Assembly (NCBI GenBank): GCA_963965975.1
Contig: OZ014418.1
Span: 7,295,275-7,359,274, forward strand
From: Xestospongia bergquistia
Lineage: Eukaryota > Porifera > Demospongiae > Haplosclerida > Petrosiidae
Direction: 5' to 3'
DNA length: 64,000 nucleotides
The stretch's first letter is position 1, and every line of letters begins with the position of its first letter. The notes under the pieces were generated by a model. The model was not told the DNA's origin. It saw nothing but the letters and a program-made list of their open reading frames with translations, and did not search any database. A program made the translations under genes and the position numbers. This document shows, in pieces, positions 28,401-41,682 of the stretch.

Positions 28401-30980
28401 TAATGTTGTAAGTATCTGCAAATGTAATGAAATAGTTATTGACGCAAAACTAAGTTCTTTAGTATAGAAAGACTTCCAATAAAATAATACAATTATAAAA
28501 TCCAAGAACAAGGATTTTTATTGTTCAAAGATTGGTGACCTAATAGTTTTGTGTCATACTCAGGTCAAAGTCAGTGAGGAAGAAAGGTCACGTATCTGGG
28601 AAGATTTATCAACTTGTCGTAAGTCTCTCGTTGAACATGGTATTTTAAGAAGACCAGCTGAGCAGTCAAGTGGATTTTTAACAACAACACTTCGTCGTTA
28701 TGTAAATAAACAGCGTATGGAACAGCTGGCACGAGCAGGAACAGAGAAAGATTATGAAAAGGTTAGTAAACAATGGCCATTCTATTACTCTTTCTCTCTC
28801 TCTCTATTCCTTAAATCATAGTTATATAAAAGGTCTTATTGGTCATACACTAAGACAATGTTACAACACCCATTGACTATTAGCTTAGGAGAAGAAGAAG
28901 ATGACATAAGTCTCAGACTTTTCTACACAATACAACTACATGCAGGTAGTGATCTGACATACACACATACACACATCCTCTTATCTACGTACATTTCGTT
29001 GCTGTCTTGTTAAGGTATTACACCCTCCAATGGAAGAGGATTTGATGATGTTCATCCTGAAGATGTTGTTACTCTTGTCCAAGTAGCAATACAAAAATGT
29101 CTGGAGAAGGAAGCCATTTGTAATGAGTTTTATTTGCAGCTAATAAAACAGACAACAGAGCAACCTGGTATTTATTGATTTTTTATATATTTCAGATTCA
29201 ATTGTATCATTGCTTTATTTCGCAGATCCAAATAGTCGAGTCAACATACAAAACTGGAGATTCCTTTGTCTAGTTTGCAGTGTTGTTGTACCTCGTAATC
29301 GTATGATACTGAACTATTTACAAACACATTTGCATCGTTGTGCATTGGACGGTCATACCGAAGAAGGATCTTATGCACAATTTTGTCTTCATTGTATGAA
29401 CAGGACTATTGAAGCGAAGAATAGAAAGTATCCACCTTCTCAAAGAGAAGTCCATTGTATAATTCGAAGGTAAATGAATGTATGGATGAAGACATAATGA
29501 ATTATTATTGGGGGTATCCTTTTCCATTGCAGGCGCCCAATTCATGAGAGGTTCTACTTTGCTGACGGTCAGTTTAGGGCTCTGGAGTTTGACTCTGCTG
29601 CCACTACTGAAGAGGTATGCATATACATCTGATACAATAACTTAACTAGCAGGAATATTTTTAAGATGGAATTTAACAATATTATAATATTATTGATTTT
29701 GTTACAGGTTGTACAAATGGTTCAGGAACGAATTGGTCTCCACAAAGATGCTTCTGGATTTTCTTTGTATGAGGTCTTTGGGCAGTTGGAGAGGAACATG
29801 CTACCAACAGAAAAAGTCTCTGATGCAATGTTTAAATGGGAAAAATATGCTAGAAGTACTGGTTCTACAAAGTCATTGAAACTAACTTTTAAAGTATAAT
29901 TTTGTTTTTATGACAATTAGTTTATTATAACTGTCTCTTTCTCTTAGAAACGTCTATTTTTAAGGCCATTCTGTAATTCACAGGATAATGTTGAATTTAA
30001 CCTTTTGCTTCACCAGGTAACATTATATTTATAAATATTATTAATGTTACTATACAATTTTTTCTAGGCTATTGATGATATTGTTAATGATCGATTCCCA
30101 GTATCATTGTTAGAGGCAGTTTATTTAGCAGGACTAAGAGCTCAAGCAACTTTAGGAAATTATCATGATGATTTTGAATATACAGACTATGTGTAAGTAG
30201 TTATCAATCCATTCATTCATCTATCTATCCATTCATCCATCCATCAATCCATTCATTCATCTATCTAATCCGTTCATCCATCCATTCATTCATCCATTCA
30301 TCTATCCTTTACTGATTTATCTATCCATTCAACATCTTCACAGATCCATACTGGAACAGATAATTCCAAAACATTTACGACAACGAATACATCCAGATGA
30401 CATTCGTCACAAACATCATGAATATTCCGACACTCCTCAACAAGAATGCAACGAAGCATTCATGGCATTTGTTCAACAATGGCCACTCTATGGTTCTACA
30501 GTATTTGAGGTAGTCCAGGCGTACACCACAACACTGCCCAAGAACTTGTGGCTAGCTGTTAATGAGATTGGTATACATATTTTAAAGAGAAGAGATAAAG
30601 AGCCGTTGGTCACTTACGAATATAAAAATATAGTCAATTATAGGTCAGTTGTTGTTAATCGTTAATAAGTCATTTTTATGATGTTGTCTTTTACAGCCCT
30701 TCCCTCAAAAATCTCATGATTGTCACAGAGAGCTTGACACGAGGAACAAAATTTGTTTTTAATACAACTCAAGTAAAAATAATTTCATTTATAGACAACA
30801 ATAGTGTATCAATCTAACATTTAATACATTCATACAAACATTCTTATATACATAATGATTTGTTTATCTTTATGATTCTACTAGGCCTCTCAAATAGCTC
30901 ATTTAATACGAGATTATACTCATGTTATCGTTGAACGCCAGCGCAAGTCTGCTAACAGAGTTTCTTATACTTTAATCTAA
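22404..30980 (+). CDS. unconventional myosin with two MyTH4-FERM tandems, no SH3
   Basis: MASLLDRP begins a motor domain with P-loop GESGAGKT (split by an intron near 22998), switch [11 protein letters not shown] (about 23248-23278) and switch [11 protein letters not shown] (about 24009-24035). The converter ends near 25670. Three IQ motifs follow (25690-25900), then a charged helix ([20 protein letters not shown], a likely single alpha-helix). MyTH4-1 spans about 26400-27100, FERM-1 about 27100-28420, MyTH4-2 about 28560-29480 and FERM-2 about 29530-30980. Total is roughly 2,000 aa. Tandem MyTH4-FERM tails occur in class VII and class XXII myosins. Class VII normally has an SH3 between the tandems, and none is visible here. 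Such myosins bind membrane receptors and adaptors at actin protrusions (family knowledge). Introns are mostly 40-100 bp. Confidence 0.9.
25191..25290. repeat. GTACATGTA-rich imperfect repeat, myosin intron
   Basis: Degenerate units of about 18 bp of the form GGTACATGTACACATAAT alternate within a myosin intron. The unit is itself partly palindromic (ACATGTACATGT). Confidence 0.75.
30195..30325. repeat. (ATCC)n/(ATTC)n degenerate tetranucleotide, myosin intron
   Basis: A run of CCATTCATCCATCC-type tetranucleotides fills much of one intron within the FERM-2 coding region. Confidence 0.85.
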
Positions 30981-31172
30981 ACAGGGACAGAATACTATAT
31001 ATCATTATATTATATTGTAATTCATAGTCTATCTAAACTGAGGTGTTTTACGTTTTAAAATTTATTGTTTTGTTTTAAATTTAAAGGATTAAAATGTTAT
31101 TTAAAAATTTAGTGGTCAAATGATGTACTTTATTTGTAATTTTGTGGGTGTGGCTACACGTGTGGTAGAGTG

Positions 31173-33503
31173 ATGGGGAAGAAGTCTAGAAAACAACAAC
31201 AAGTCGAATCTAAAGTGAAACTATGTCATTCTCTAACTGATAAAAAAACCTGCCAACTAGTAGACACTTTATTAGAAAGTGAGTAATCACATGATCATCA
31301 CATGACCATCCACAATCATAGGAACTTCCAAGTTCTCTCTTGGTGCACCAATTAATCCTACAGCTACCGTATGGGAGGATTATGAAGCTATTATTAGTTT
31401 AGGTCATGCTATTAAGCAAAGACAAGGTAGAACAATTATATGACACTATGATTACCCTCGTATGTTCCTCATAGGTCCCTCCCCTATGCCCCTCCCTCCT
31501 AGACAAGAAGCAATACCAGAATTTGTTACATGGTTGAAATCTAATGGAGCTATATTTGATAAAGTAATAAAATAAATAATTATTAATTTATCTCTTATCA
31601 TTTTCTATAGATTGAAATAGCTGAGTGTCCTGGTATGGAGTATGGTTTGAGGGTATGTGAGAGTGTAAAGGAGGAAGAGAAAGTGATAGAAGTGCCGAAA
31701 AACCTTTTATTTTCTGGAGAATGTATTACGAATGACTCATTAGCAGGTTTTGTTAAAAGTGAACCAATATTAGCAGCGATGCCTAATTTAGTACTGGCAC
31801 TACTCTTATTAAATGAACGCTACTCACCCACGTCATTTTGGAGACCATATATCAGTTAGTGATAATGACAATACATTATATGTAATATCGTAAATACTAG
31901 AGTATTCTAAGTATTATCAGGTTTATGAGGTGTTCATTTCTATCTTTATTTTTCTGCTAGATATATTACCTAATTTAGTTGATCTCCCATTATATTTTAA
32001 AAGAGAAGATCTTGATGAACTACAAGGCTCTCATGTTCTTTGTGAGTTTTATGATATTCAACAATTTTAATAATAATTTCCTAAAAAGTGGAGTGTATCA
32101 GTCAAGTTAGAAATATATCTCGACTTTATGCTATCTTACATCAACAATTGAGAGTAAGAACATATCAACCTCATTGATCATAGTCACATTTCTCTCTCTT
32201 CATTTCTCAAGGCTCATGCTAATCTCAGTCTTCCACTTTGTACTATTGGATTTAATTTCAGTGACTTTTTGTGGGCAGTAAGTTGCGTAATGTCTCGACA
32301 AAATAAAATCCCTTCATCTCGTAAACCCGGCGAGTATGTACTGGCACTGATACCCCTCTGGGATATGGCCAACCACACTACTGGACGTGTAAAATAATAT
32401 AGTTTATTATTGTTGTTTATAACTATTTATTAGATTTTAACAGATTTCGATCCTTCCACTCAAGCTTGTATAAGTTACAGTATGTCTGATCTTTCTCCTG
32501 GAGATAAATTTAGAATATTTTATGGCCCCCGTGGAAATGGTGAACTCTTTCTAAATCAAGTAAATAAAAATTCATTTATAATCATCTCTTAATATTCTCT
32601 AAATATTGAAGGGGTTTACTTATGAGGATAATCCTTATGATATTGTGAAAATTTGGGTTGGACTAAGCAGTGGAAAGGATGATCAAAAACTTTGTAAAAC
32701 AATATTTGAGCGTCTTCATTTACCAATGTTAGTTAGTCAGTTATGAATACAAGTCATAACTCTGTCATATTTTATAGATCTGGTCAATTTGTATTAAAAC
32801 AAGACAATATTCCATTTGGTGTTGATATAATTAGTTTTGTTCGTCTTTTCACTGCTACAATAGAACAGTTAAAGTTGTGGGAAAAAGATGACATCAAAAG
32901 CATCAAAGAACAGCTCTTACTTAAGAAATGGGTACATGGAGACGAGAAGGTACTGGAGTTCTTAGAGAACAGGTAAGGAAATGCGTTTATTATTCTTATT
33001 TCCTGTATTATTCTTTAGATGTCAATTGTTGTTACATCCATACAAAACAACAATAGCAGTATGTATCCATTTCTTTTACTATACATCCATTCATCTGTGT
33101 ACTTTAGGAAGATGAGAGGTTGCTAACAACGGTGGCACCTGGCAGGAAAAGAAACACTATTATTCTAAGACTCTCAGAGAAACGAATTTTAAATAATGCT
33201 GCAATATTTGCTTTAAAAACTAGACAACAGTTAGAGGAAGGATTTGAAATAGAATGGAAAAAGAGCGAAAAGACAGAGGAAGACAAGACACAGGCCATAT
33301 ACATCTCTGAGGAAGTAGAAGAGAACAAGATACAGGTTAGAGATAGCCCAGGGGAGTTAGATGGGGACAAGATGCAGGATGACCTGAAGGATCAGGAAGG
33401 AGATAAGGTACAGGTCAAGGATAATGTTCAAATAGTAGAGAACCAAATACATGTAAATGATGAACATGATACAAATAATTTATTAGAGGTCAGTGATCCT
33501 TGA
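31173..33503 (+). CDS. SETD3: actin-histidine N-methyltransferase SETD3
   Basis: MGKKSRK at 31173 matches the family's N terminus, and GGGTGTGGCT lies about 18-27 bp upstream. About 570 aa over roughly a dozen exons. The split SET domain shows LWDMANHTTGR (human WDMCNH) and FYGPRGNGELFLNQGF (human FYGTRSNAEF, including the catalytic-site Tyr). The Rubisco-LSMT-like substrate domain includes FLENRCQLLLHPYKTTI. The C terminus is a highly charged, poorly conserved tail with DKMQD/DKVQV-like repetition. SETD3 methylates His73 of actin (family knowledge). Convergent with TMEM62, 90 bp between stops. It lies next to a myosin gene, but that neighbourhood alone does not show functional coupling. Confidence 0.94.
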
Positions 33504-33593
33504 TGGAAATTTTATTTTTTATTTTTGTTGAGTCATAATGATATTGCACACAATAATAATAATAATAATTAATTAATTAATTAATAACTATAA

Positions 33594-36315
33594 CTACATC
33601 CTTTTCTGTTTTCTCAGAGCTATACAAACTAAAATACAAAATAGGGGAAAACACCAAGAGTATCCTGGACTAACGACCAGTGTTAACCAACCATATGCAT
33701 ATACAATTCTCTTCAAACCCCATATAAAATAGAGAATTACCATAGTTAGCGTAACTAGCCAAGGTAAGGACAAACAGAAATATCGACGAGACTTATATCT
33801 CAAAAGATATCCCAGATAAAGCATGACTGGAATATGAAAGAAGAAAAGCTACACAGGTATAAATCATTATATAGCATTCAATGATACCTCAAATACTCCA
33901 TGTAAATAAGTCATAGAACCAGGTAGGAAATGTCCTGCTACTAGAACACCATGAGCAAATACCAACCCATAGACACCTGTCATTAATTCACCAACATACC
34001 ATGGTCCTAATTAAACGTATGATACTTAAGAAAAATAATGTGGTTTCTTACCTATTCCAAAATAAACAAGATTAAGAAGAAAGGGATAAAAAACAGGTGG
34101 ATAAAGTGTGAGGTTCCGTAGACATAGGCAACCTGTATAGATATGGATGATAGACAAATGAGATATTCTACTTACCAGATCCAAGCCAAGCTGTAAGTAA
34201 ACAAGCCAGTACTAGTAACCACAAACAAATAAATCCCATTCTTGCCTGTAAATATAACCAGTTTTATTAACACAATATGTACTGTAACACTAACTGTGGA
34301 TCTGTGATCTGTCAATAAAATATATTGCGGTATTAAGTCCATTGGATGTATAGTACCATCCAATGAAAATGTTTCATCAACTGTTATCTCATTGTCGGCT
34401 AAATCCTACAGCAAATATCACATAATTAGTGATCTGAATCATGTGATCTCACTCTAGCTTTAACTTTCAAAGTGTGCATACCATGAGAATACATTTGTGG
34501 TTGCCATGGTAACACGTACAATGGACTATGTTGGGAATCAGGCTGGGCATCTTGGTAAACATGATTATCAACAGATACCATAACAGAAGTGATTGGCCAA
34601 GGAGAGAACACTAGTACACTAAAAATTAAGTGCTATAGTAAAGGGACCTTTAACTTTCAATAATTTTACCGGATATGAGTGGAGTGTCTCATTCTACCAA
34701 TAGGTTCTCTATTAGGTACAATATACTGAGCATTAACAGGATTTGTTACTAAAACTAAAGGCCAACGATGCAAAGAAGTATCTTTGAAGGACAACATATC
34801 ATGATCGATAGCTAATAACCGGTACCTTCAGGAAAAAGAGAGAGAGAGATGAAACACAATTGACACTTTTCAGTTACATTCTATTATATTTCCAATCAGC
34901 TAGTTCCAATTCAAGATGACCATCACGATGTCGACCATACATATTTTTCACACAGTCTCCCAGAGTATGAAGATGACCACACAGATGAGCTACGGCTCCA
35001 CTGATAAAAGAATATATAATGGTGTCCATCCATCAATCCAGTCCATTTTATATACCTGAAGATAGATCTCATACGATAGTGATCAGTAGAGATAAAGGAT
35101 GAGGGATAGTGGGTAAGAAGAATAGTTAGATTATGAACTCTTGTTTCCTCCATTATTCCTGCAATGGTAGACAAGTCTTCCTATTAACAATAGATGGATG
35201 GATGGATGAATGAATGGATGCTCTACTTCATGTAAAACTCCAAAAAAATTATAAGGTCGTTTCAATCCAGGAGATGGACAAGCATCCACGCCCACAAAAG
35301 AGTATCTACCGTATTTAGTAGTATAAGTCCACTTGAAGGCAGTAGAGGTGTGTCTTTCATTACTAATAGCATATCGTCTAATAAAAAGGAATTAATAATG
35401 ACCCTTAAAATAAAAACCTCATTTGTAACCTATACATGTCTTGTTGATGGTACTTCCAAGGAACATCAAAAGCATCTATAAAAAAAGTGTTATTTAATAA
35501 TGTAGAAATTCTTTGTTGGTTACCATGGTTTCCTCTTAACTCAATCCATGGTATAGTTTGTAATATATCGTATGACTGGTTTAATACTTTTTGATAAATA
35601 TTCCATTCTAATTCAAATTGTTTTGAAGCAATCAGATTTTTCTCTTTAGCATCAGTAATATCACCTAAAAGACAAAGAGATATACAATATGCCCCATTAA
35701 TATACTATTAATATACTAGATACTAGATGATATCCTATTAATATACTAGTTGTAACAAGTAGCATATAGTACAAGAGTGATTGAACCAAGCTGCTATTTC
35801 GACTTTTATAGCATTAGAACTTGAGATAATACGGGTTAATAACAGTTCACAATAAATAAACTTTATACAATACTGAATAAATAAACATTAATTGAAAGTT
35901 TTATAATTTATTTATTTTAGTTTCTTTAGATAGATTTATTTATACAACAATTCACTGATAATATACTGACCTGTTACAAAAACAACAATTGGTTTTATAG
36001 TTGTCACAACTTGTTGAATAAATAAATTTAAATCATCAATTCTGCTATGCTCATGATAAATACTAATGTGTATATCTGAGATCTAGTGAGAAAGAAAGGA
36101 AGCCAAGTGAGACTAAAGAGCTCCTACTAGAGTACCTGAAGAAACCAGAAAATATTATCGCTTTTATTTCCAGGAAATGGTGACTGATTATTTCTCTGAT
36201 GAATGGCACTAGCTGTTCTCCCATTCGTTGGAACAGCTCCATACCAGTAACAATCCAAAGAGAAAGATAGGAGCCATGAAAAAAAGATTACAAATACAAC
36301 GACCACGAACTTCAT
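33594..36315 (-). CDS. TMEM62: TMEM62-like transmembrane metallophosphoesterase
   Basis: MKFVVVVFVIFFSWLL (36315) is a signal or anchor segment. The luminal calcineurin-like phosphoesterase domain shows QISDIHIS (D-x-H), VTGDITD (GD), ELRGNHD (GNH), THYP and CGHLHT (GHLH), so all metal-ligand motifs are present. A beta-rich middle with NREPIGRMRHSTHIR follows. The C-terminal part has several hydrophobic helices (about 34230-33594) and ends ALRKQKRM. The order signal, phosphoesterase, multi-TM tail matches vertebrate TMEM62. Its substrate is not established. It is divergent from MBIP with 107 bp between starts. Confidence 0.88.
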
Positions 36316-36422
36316 GACACCATGAGGGTCGTGGCAGGAGAAGGGGCAGGGTCATCATTTTTATATAATAAAAAATTGTGGGTGTGTGCTTTTAGAGTTA
36401 CTTATTAACAAACAATTACTTA
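36316..36422. promoter_or_regulatory. bidirectional promoter TMEM62 / MBIP
   Basis: There are 107 bp between divergent ATGs. It carries GTGGGTGTGTGCT (36378-36390), a variant of the CACCC-type word near other starts. Confidence 0.5.
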
Positions 36423-37242
36423 ATGTATTCTCTTCCAACAGATTTGTATGGAGAAGTAGAGATATTAGATGATGGCAAAATAAAAGTCAGTCAAGGTGTA
36501 CAAGTACCATCAGAAGATGATGACGTACTTATAAAATCAACAAGGGAAGAGGTACATTAGATGCAAATATATATATGTTTAATGAAGTATGACCCTTTAT
36601 TTCTATAGTTGATGAGTCGAATAAAAGCATTTACACAGTTCAAAAGGAAACAGTTGGACATATCAAACCAATTGGAATTTATACGTCATCCGAATTCCAG
36701 TAAGTTGATAATATATTAAATGTGTAACAGATGTATTATATTAAAGGTGAGGATAGCTGTGCCCGAGTAGATGCTGTGTACATGGGCGGAGCTAATCAAA
36801 GACACATAACAAGTAAAAAATGAATATAGATATTGGAAATTAATAGTTAATTAACTAGAACGTCAGGTTATTAATACAGAAGGACCCAGTTCTCATTTAC
36901 CCACGTTAAAGGAGCAATTATGGGCAGAGCTTGTATTGGAAGGGCGGGCATTTCATCGCCCAGAGGTCAATAGTCAACATGTGTTAATGATCGAAGAGAG
37001 AATACAGGATTTAGAAGATACAATTGATAGTAAAGGTCAGCACAGTGAAGTTTGTATAAAAATAAAATTTAGTTTATAAAAAAAAATTAAATGGAGTGCA
37101 ACTATCTTCATTATTTGCGCATATAGGTTCATCACAAATGAGTTTATTAGCAAGAGTTAAAAGATTAGAATTAAAAGTTCTTGCTATGAAAGGTCATAGT
37201 GGAGAATATGAACACATGTATAATACACAAGGGAATGATTGA
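36423..37242 (+). CDS. MBIP: MBIP, ATAC acetyltransferase complex subunit
   Basis: A small five-exon gene encoding about 190 aa (human about 344). MYSLPTDLYGEVEILDDGKI starts at 36423 and uses the first in-frame ATG. The diagnostic block is EDSCARVDAVYMGGANQRH followed by VINTEGPSSH. It matches the NSCARTDAVF...VVNTYGP core of human MBIP. A coiled-coil segment follows (IEERIQDLEDTIDS, LARVKRLELKVLAMKG). MBIP binds MAP3K12 and is a core subunit of the ADA2A-containing (ATAC) histone acetyltransferase (family knowledge). The short N terminus means the protein is reduced compared with human. Convergent with the RIN-like gene, 138 bp between stops. Confidence 0.82.
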
Positions 37243-37380
37243 TAAACATACTAACAAAAATATTTACACACAAGAGACAAAAACTAATTAATTTCCTTGA
37301 AAATAATAAATACAATCTCTTCTAACAACTTGACAAGTGATAATAATGATAATTAATTAATTGAAAAATGATTACTCAAG

Positions 37381-40300
37381 TTATGTAACCACGATATCTA
37401 CCATGTATGCAAGGAATTTCTCTGTTCCATTATAACTCTCCAGTTCCCAGTTGATATTGATTTCTTGTGGGTAATCTGCCATATCTAATTTAGTAGCTGG
37501 AGTAATGACATATTATAATATATGAATTATTCATAAGATAATTATCACCTTTTCCACCAATACATGTACAAAGAGCATAGTTCTCAGGGTCTGTTATTTT
37601 AAACCGGTCAGCAATCATATCACCTAGTGTGTGAAAGAAAAGGATTATAAATTAAACTACACAGTCCAGTGAGAGGCTTATCACTTACTAACCTCGTACC
37701 CAGTCTATCGCGAAAGCCTGGGTACGAGGCTAATTACTTACATATCTCCGATACTGTCATAGTAGGTAAAACAGGAAATGAAAAAGGACCTGTAAACTAG
37801 AATACAATGTATATTATGACAACAATGTCATTGAAAGTGAACTTACTTGTCCAGGCATTTCTTGATTCTCTATATGTATTTGTAACTCAGTTTTTAAACT
37901 GTTCATATTTTTGTGATGCTGTTGTGACAGATTCTTTTCATCTTCGTCACCACATAATTCTCTCAGTACATTAACTATAAGATAAGGTACTATGAGGATA
38001 GCTAAGCAACATCTGTGTACCTGCACTAGTTAATGTAGTAAGATAGTAACCTCCCTCTCCATTGAACAGCGAAGGATGAGCCAATCCCCAAATATATTCT
38101 GCCTCAATTTCAGCTGTAACAAAACCTGTATGAGCTAACACCCACACAAATAATGGAAGGAAATCTAAACAACATGGGTAACCATGACAATATGTAACCA
38201 TAAAAACACATTACCATCTGCTCCCAAGTCATTCATTGACTTCTTTAGATTATTGATGTCCTTGACTCCTTCATAAGTTAGTCTTACAGCCTCCAATAAA
38301 TACTCTAACTTTCTCATGGCACAAAATGTCTTCTTTAACTTGTCAAATATACTAGAAATTTCTTGAAGTGATTTGTCTGTAGGGACCATTAAATGAGCCT
38401 ATATGAGAATGACATAAGTCATCAAGTCTCATTTATATGTTCTATGGGTCTCATTCCTATGTCCCACAGTTCTTATTTCTATATTCTAATGGCCTCATTC
38501 CCAGTTCTCAATCCTATGTTTCACAGGTCTCAGTCTTATGCACTCACTACATGCAGACTTACCCTGATTCCTAATTCTTCTGGAGTCTTGTTTTTGGCAT
38601 TATCAACAGCTCCTTTTAATTGAGTTAGTGAACCTGTGTTTGTCATATATTCCTCTAATTTACTATAAAGAAATTTGTGAAGAGGTTGTGTAATACATTG
38701 CTGCAATGTAGCCTCAAGTAAATGCTCGAAATTATTACATGAGTCCATTCCATGACTCAAAAGTTCAACACGATAATTGTCAAGTAAAACTTCACGCATA
38801 CGACTCAGAAACTGTCTTACCTAGAGAGAGAAAGAGATAGAGAGAGAAAGTAGACAAGTAGCAATATTATATATTAACATCACTAAGAAGTTTCTGATGA
38901 GATTCTGAATTTCTCATGAGCACAGCTTCAAGAAAGTAATGCACTCGTGCACCAAACTCTGTTGATTTGTCGTCTGCTAAACTAAAATAACAAATAACCT
39001 CAACTGTTTTGACAAAATATTCTAACTTACTCAAGGATATAATGTTTCACTCTACTCCGCGGTTTTCTCCTCCATTTAACAGCTTTATTCACTAACAAAC
39101 GAAGATACAATTCAAAGGACACACACACACAAGGTGTTACTATATAGTACTTACATTTCTTAGCCCATCTTGGTTTCTTCCATTTATGGTGTTGTTTAGC
39201 TGGAGTAGATGACGATGATGTCACAGGTGAAGGGGTAGATTCCTCTAATTGTTCTATTAATGTCCATCCCTCAATTTCTTTTTCTGTTTCCTTTGGTATC
39301 TCTTTCTTTTTTGACTCCTCCTCCTCCTTTTCGTTCACAGTTACATGAGTTAAATCTCGATTGTGTCTCTGTTTAGGAGGAATAGGGGGCGGAGACTGAA
39401 CAGGCTCCTCTGATAATCCAGATACGATACTGGAATCTGATGCCGCTCGACGGTGGCCTCGAAATGGACTTATGACTTCGTCTGGAGGAGGGTCCTCAGT
39501 ACTACGTCGAATTCTTGGTGGGATAGGTGGAGGAATCGGCTTAGGAGGAATGGCAGGGGGACTATAGGAAAATCAAAATAAGGAACTAAGAGGATTAACT
39601 TACGTATCATCAAAGACTCTTTCAACACGAGGGGGAAGGGGAGGTGGGTGTGGCTTCAAAGGAAGCTCTGATATTGGACGCTGTAGAAGTATAGATGACG
39701 GATTATTTCGACGTACATTTTGAGCGTGTTCTTTCAAGATTTCAAAATTTTTATAGCTTCGTGTGATTTCTTCTCTGTGTTCTGCAACAGTGGGTGTGGC
39801 TGGAGCGATTTCTTGATGTGTTTTTACTGGTTGGTCAATATTAGAGTTCTTTTGTCGTTTTAATGTATCAAAGAGAGCACCCCTATCACTATCAACTAAT
39901 GAGGATACTCTACTAATTGCTTGAAGATCACCATGCTATATAAATAGATCTAATTATATTCATTGACCAATAAAATTAGTAATCATTAATATTATTACAA
40001 TATAATTCATTATTAATGAATATTATAAATATACCTCAAATTGTTGAGAGTGGTCGAAGAGGGGTTTCCGACGAGGGGGAACAGGGGGAGGAACTGTGCC
40101 ACAAACAAATAATGAACCATATCATTACATCAAGTATTACCTTTTTTATTGGGATGTTCATGTTGATACAATTCTAAAAATAGCTTTTTCTTAGGGTTTC
40201 CATGTTCAGTATCATCCATTTCAGGAGAAAAAATTTCATCTTCTTCTCCCTCACTCTCACTTTCATCAGAGTCTATAAGACGTAGTACTCATTTATTAGC

Positions 40301-41164
40301 CACACCTCCCTAATTAACTTACCTGAAAGATGGGACTGCAATGGTGGGGGAATAAGTAAGCAGGGCATGCCTCCACTAGAGAATATTATGCAATAATGAT
40401 GTCATTATTAAATACATTACCTTTTCTGAAAGCAGAAGAATGCTAATAAGTCATAGAGGGTTACAAACTGAAGATTTGATCCTTGAATTCCGTAAAAATT
40501 TTGAGAGTTACAGTAAATTAAATAATGCATCACAGGAGTTTCTTTGTCATCCAAACGTACTGATAGAGCATATTTAGCTCTACTTGAGGCACGTACAAAA
40601 AATGACTACATTAAACAATACCAGTTAGTGTTAAAATACATTATAGCAACAACTAACCCCAGTCTTTCTATCAAATAGTTCATTGGTTGCTATGGGAGAT
40701 TAAGAATTAATTTAGTAATGACTACGGTCTTACCTTCTTGTCTGGATAGATCCAATTTTAGCCATAATGGTTCAGTTTTTTGTAAGTAAGTTTTAGCAGT
40801 GACTTTTGAAAATTGATGAACTTTTGGTCGAAGTATTGGACGACTAGTATGGGATGGACTTGTCCCATAATCTACTGAGATAGCAATAATGGAGTCATGA
40901 CATTACAGACTCAATCATAAATCACCTTGATTAACTGAGACACTTTCATATGTCTTTTGAGCCCTAAGAATAGACAGTATGGTGTGACCACGCCCACTTG
41001 CCACACCCACTTACCAACTTTTTCTGAAGTGTACTTGCTCATAATCGCCTAATCTCCGCGTCTGAACTTCTAGCGCCTAATAATAATGAACGTAGCTTAT
41101 CTTGAATAGTTCAGTAGGCAAAGCTAACCCTTAAGTAGGTACTTCTTCTGCCACCGTCCACCAT
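37381..41164 (-). CDS. RIN-like: RIN-family Rab5 guanine-nucleotide exchange factor (SH2, Pro-rich, VPS9, RA)
   Basis: The start at 41164 (MVDGGRRSTYLR, exon 41164-41129) is the one that keeps the following exons in frame. The later ATG at 41042 is out of frame and leads to a stop. Order: SH2 domain (WLKLDLSRQEATNEL, GSFFVRASS with the phosphotyrosine-binding Arg, about 40780-40380); proline-rich region with PPPVPPR/PPIPPR SH3-ligand motifs (about 40090-39380); a helical region; VPS9 core (QCITQPLHKFLYSKLEEY to EYIWGLAHPSLFNGEGGYYLTTL, about 38720-38030); and a C-terminal ubiquitin-like RA domain. This is exactly the RIN architecture: a Ras effector that activates Rab5 on early endosomes (family knowledge). 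An inverted repeat lies in an intron near the 3' end. Confidence 0.88.
37692..37729. repeat. 12-bp-arm inverted repeat, MITE-like, RIN intron
   Basis: CCTCGTACCCAG (37692-37703) and CTGGGTACGAGG (37718-37729) are perfect inverted arms around 14 bases. TA-containing flanks on both sides are compatible with a tiny inverted-repeat transposon remnant. It sits in an intron of the RIN-like gene. Confidence 0.6.
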
Positions 41165-41682
41165 ATCACTCGCACTCTTTCTTCAGTACATGTAGAATGT
41201 TGATAAATTAATAACTAAGTAGTTATTAATAAAAATTATGTATGTTATTTAACGAATAAGGGTTCATGCACTTGTGTGGGCTCTTCCGTTTGTGAACTCC
41301 CACTAGTGACTAGCTATTTGAATATAAGGAGCTGTTACTCTCCATTACTATAGATCTTGTCGATTGTTTTGACGCCAAAGCTGTGTGGTCGACACGAGTC
41401 TTACAGTAGGATCTTTCATTATATTCTCCAAGTTTCAAAAGGTACCTTGTTTTTTGCTTGCTATTAGATAGTGTGTTAACATAGAGGCTTGAATGCAATA
41501 TCTATAGAATTAATAATTACAGAATACATGTATTGTTATGTACAAGTACATTGAAGTAGTATTAAAAGATTTTTAAATATTTTTTTTCACCTTTTAAAAA
41601 TATTACTGTTTCCAATTGCAAGCAATATCAGTGCAAATTAGTATCTGATTTCACAATTAATTCATCCTCTCTTTATTTTTAG
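41165..41682. promoter_or_regulatory. divergent intergenic region RIN-like / RhoGEF, with probable 5' UTR intron
   Basis: This 518-bp interval has no supported ORF. The RhoGEF ATG at 41683 is directly preceded by a good acceptor (CTTTATTTTTAG). The gene therefore very likely has a non-coding first exon upstream in this interval. Confidence 0.6.

Noticed and set aside
22404-33503. Functional pairing of the myosin gene with the actin methyltransferase SETD3
   Set aside because: They are only adjacent and in the same orientation. Most neighbours in this window are functionally unrelated, so adjacency is weak evidence.
41015-41042. ATG at 41042 as the start of the RIN-like protein
   Set aside because: Splicing from it into the next exons gives a stop after 22 codons. 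The frame from the ATG at 41164 runs through.
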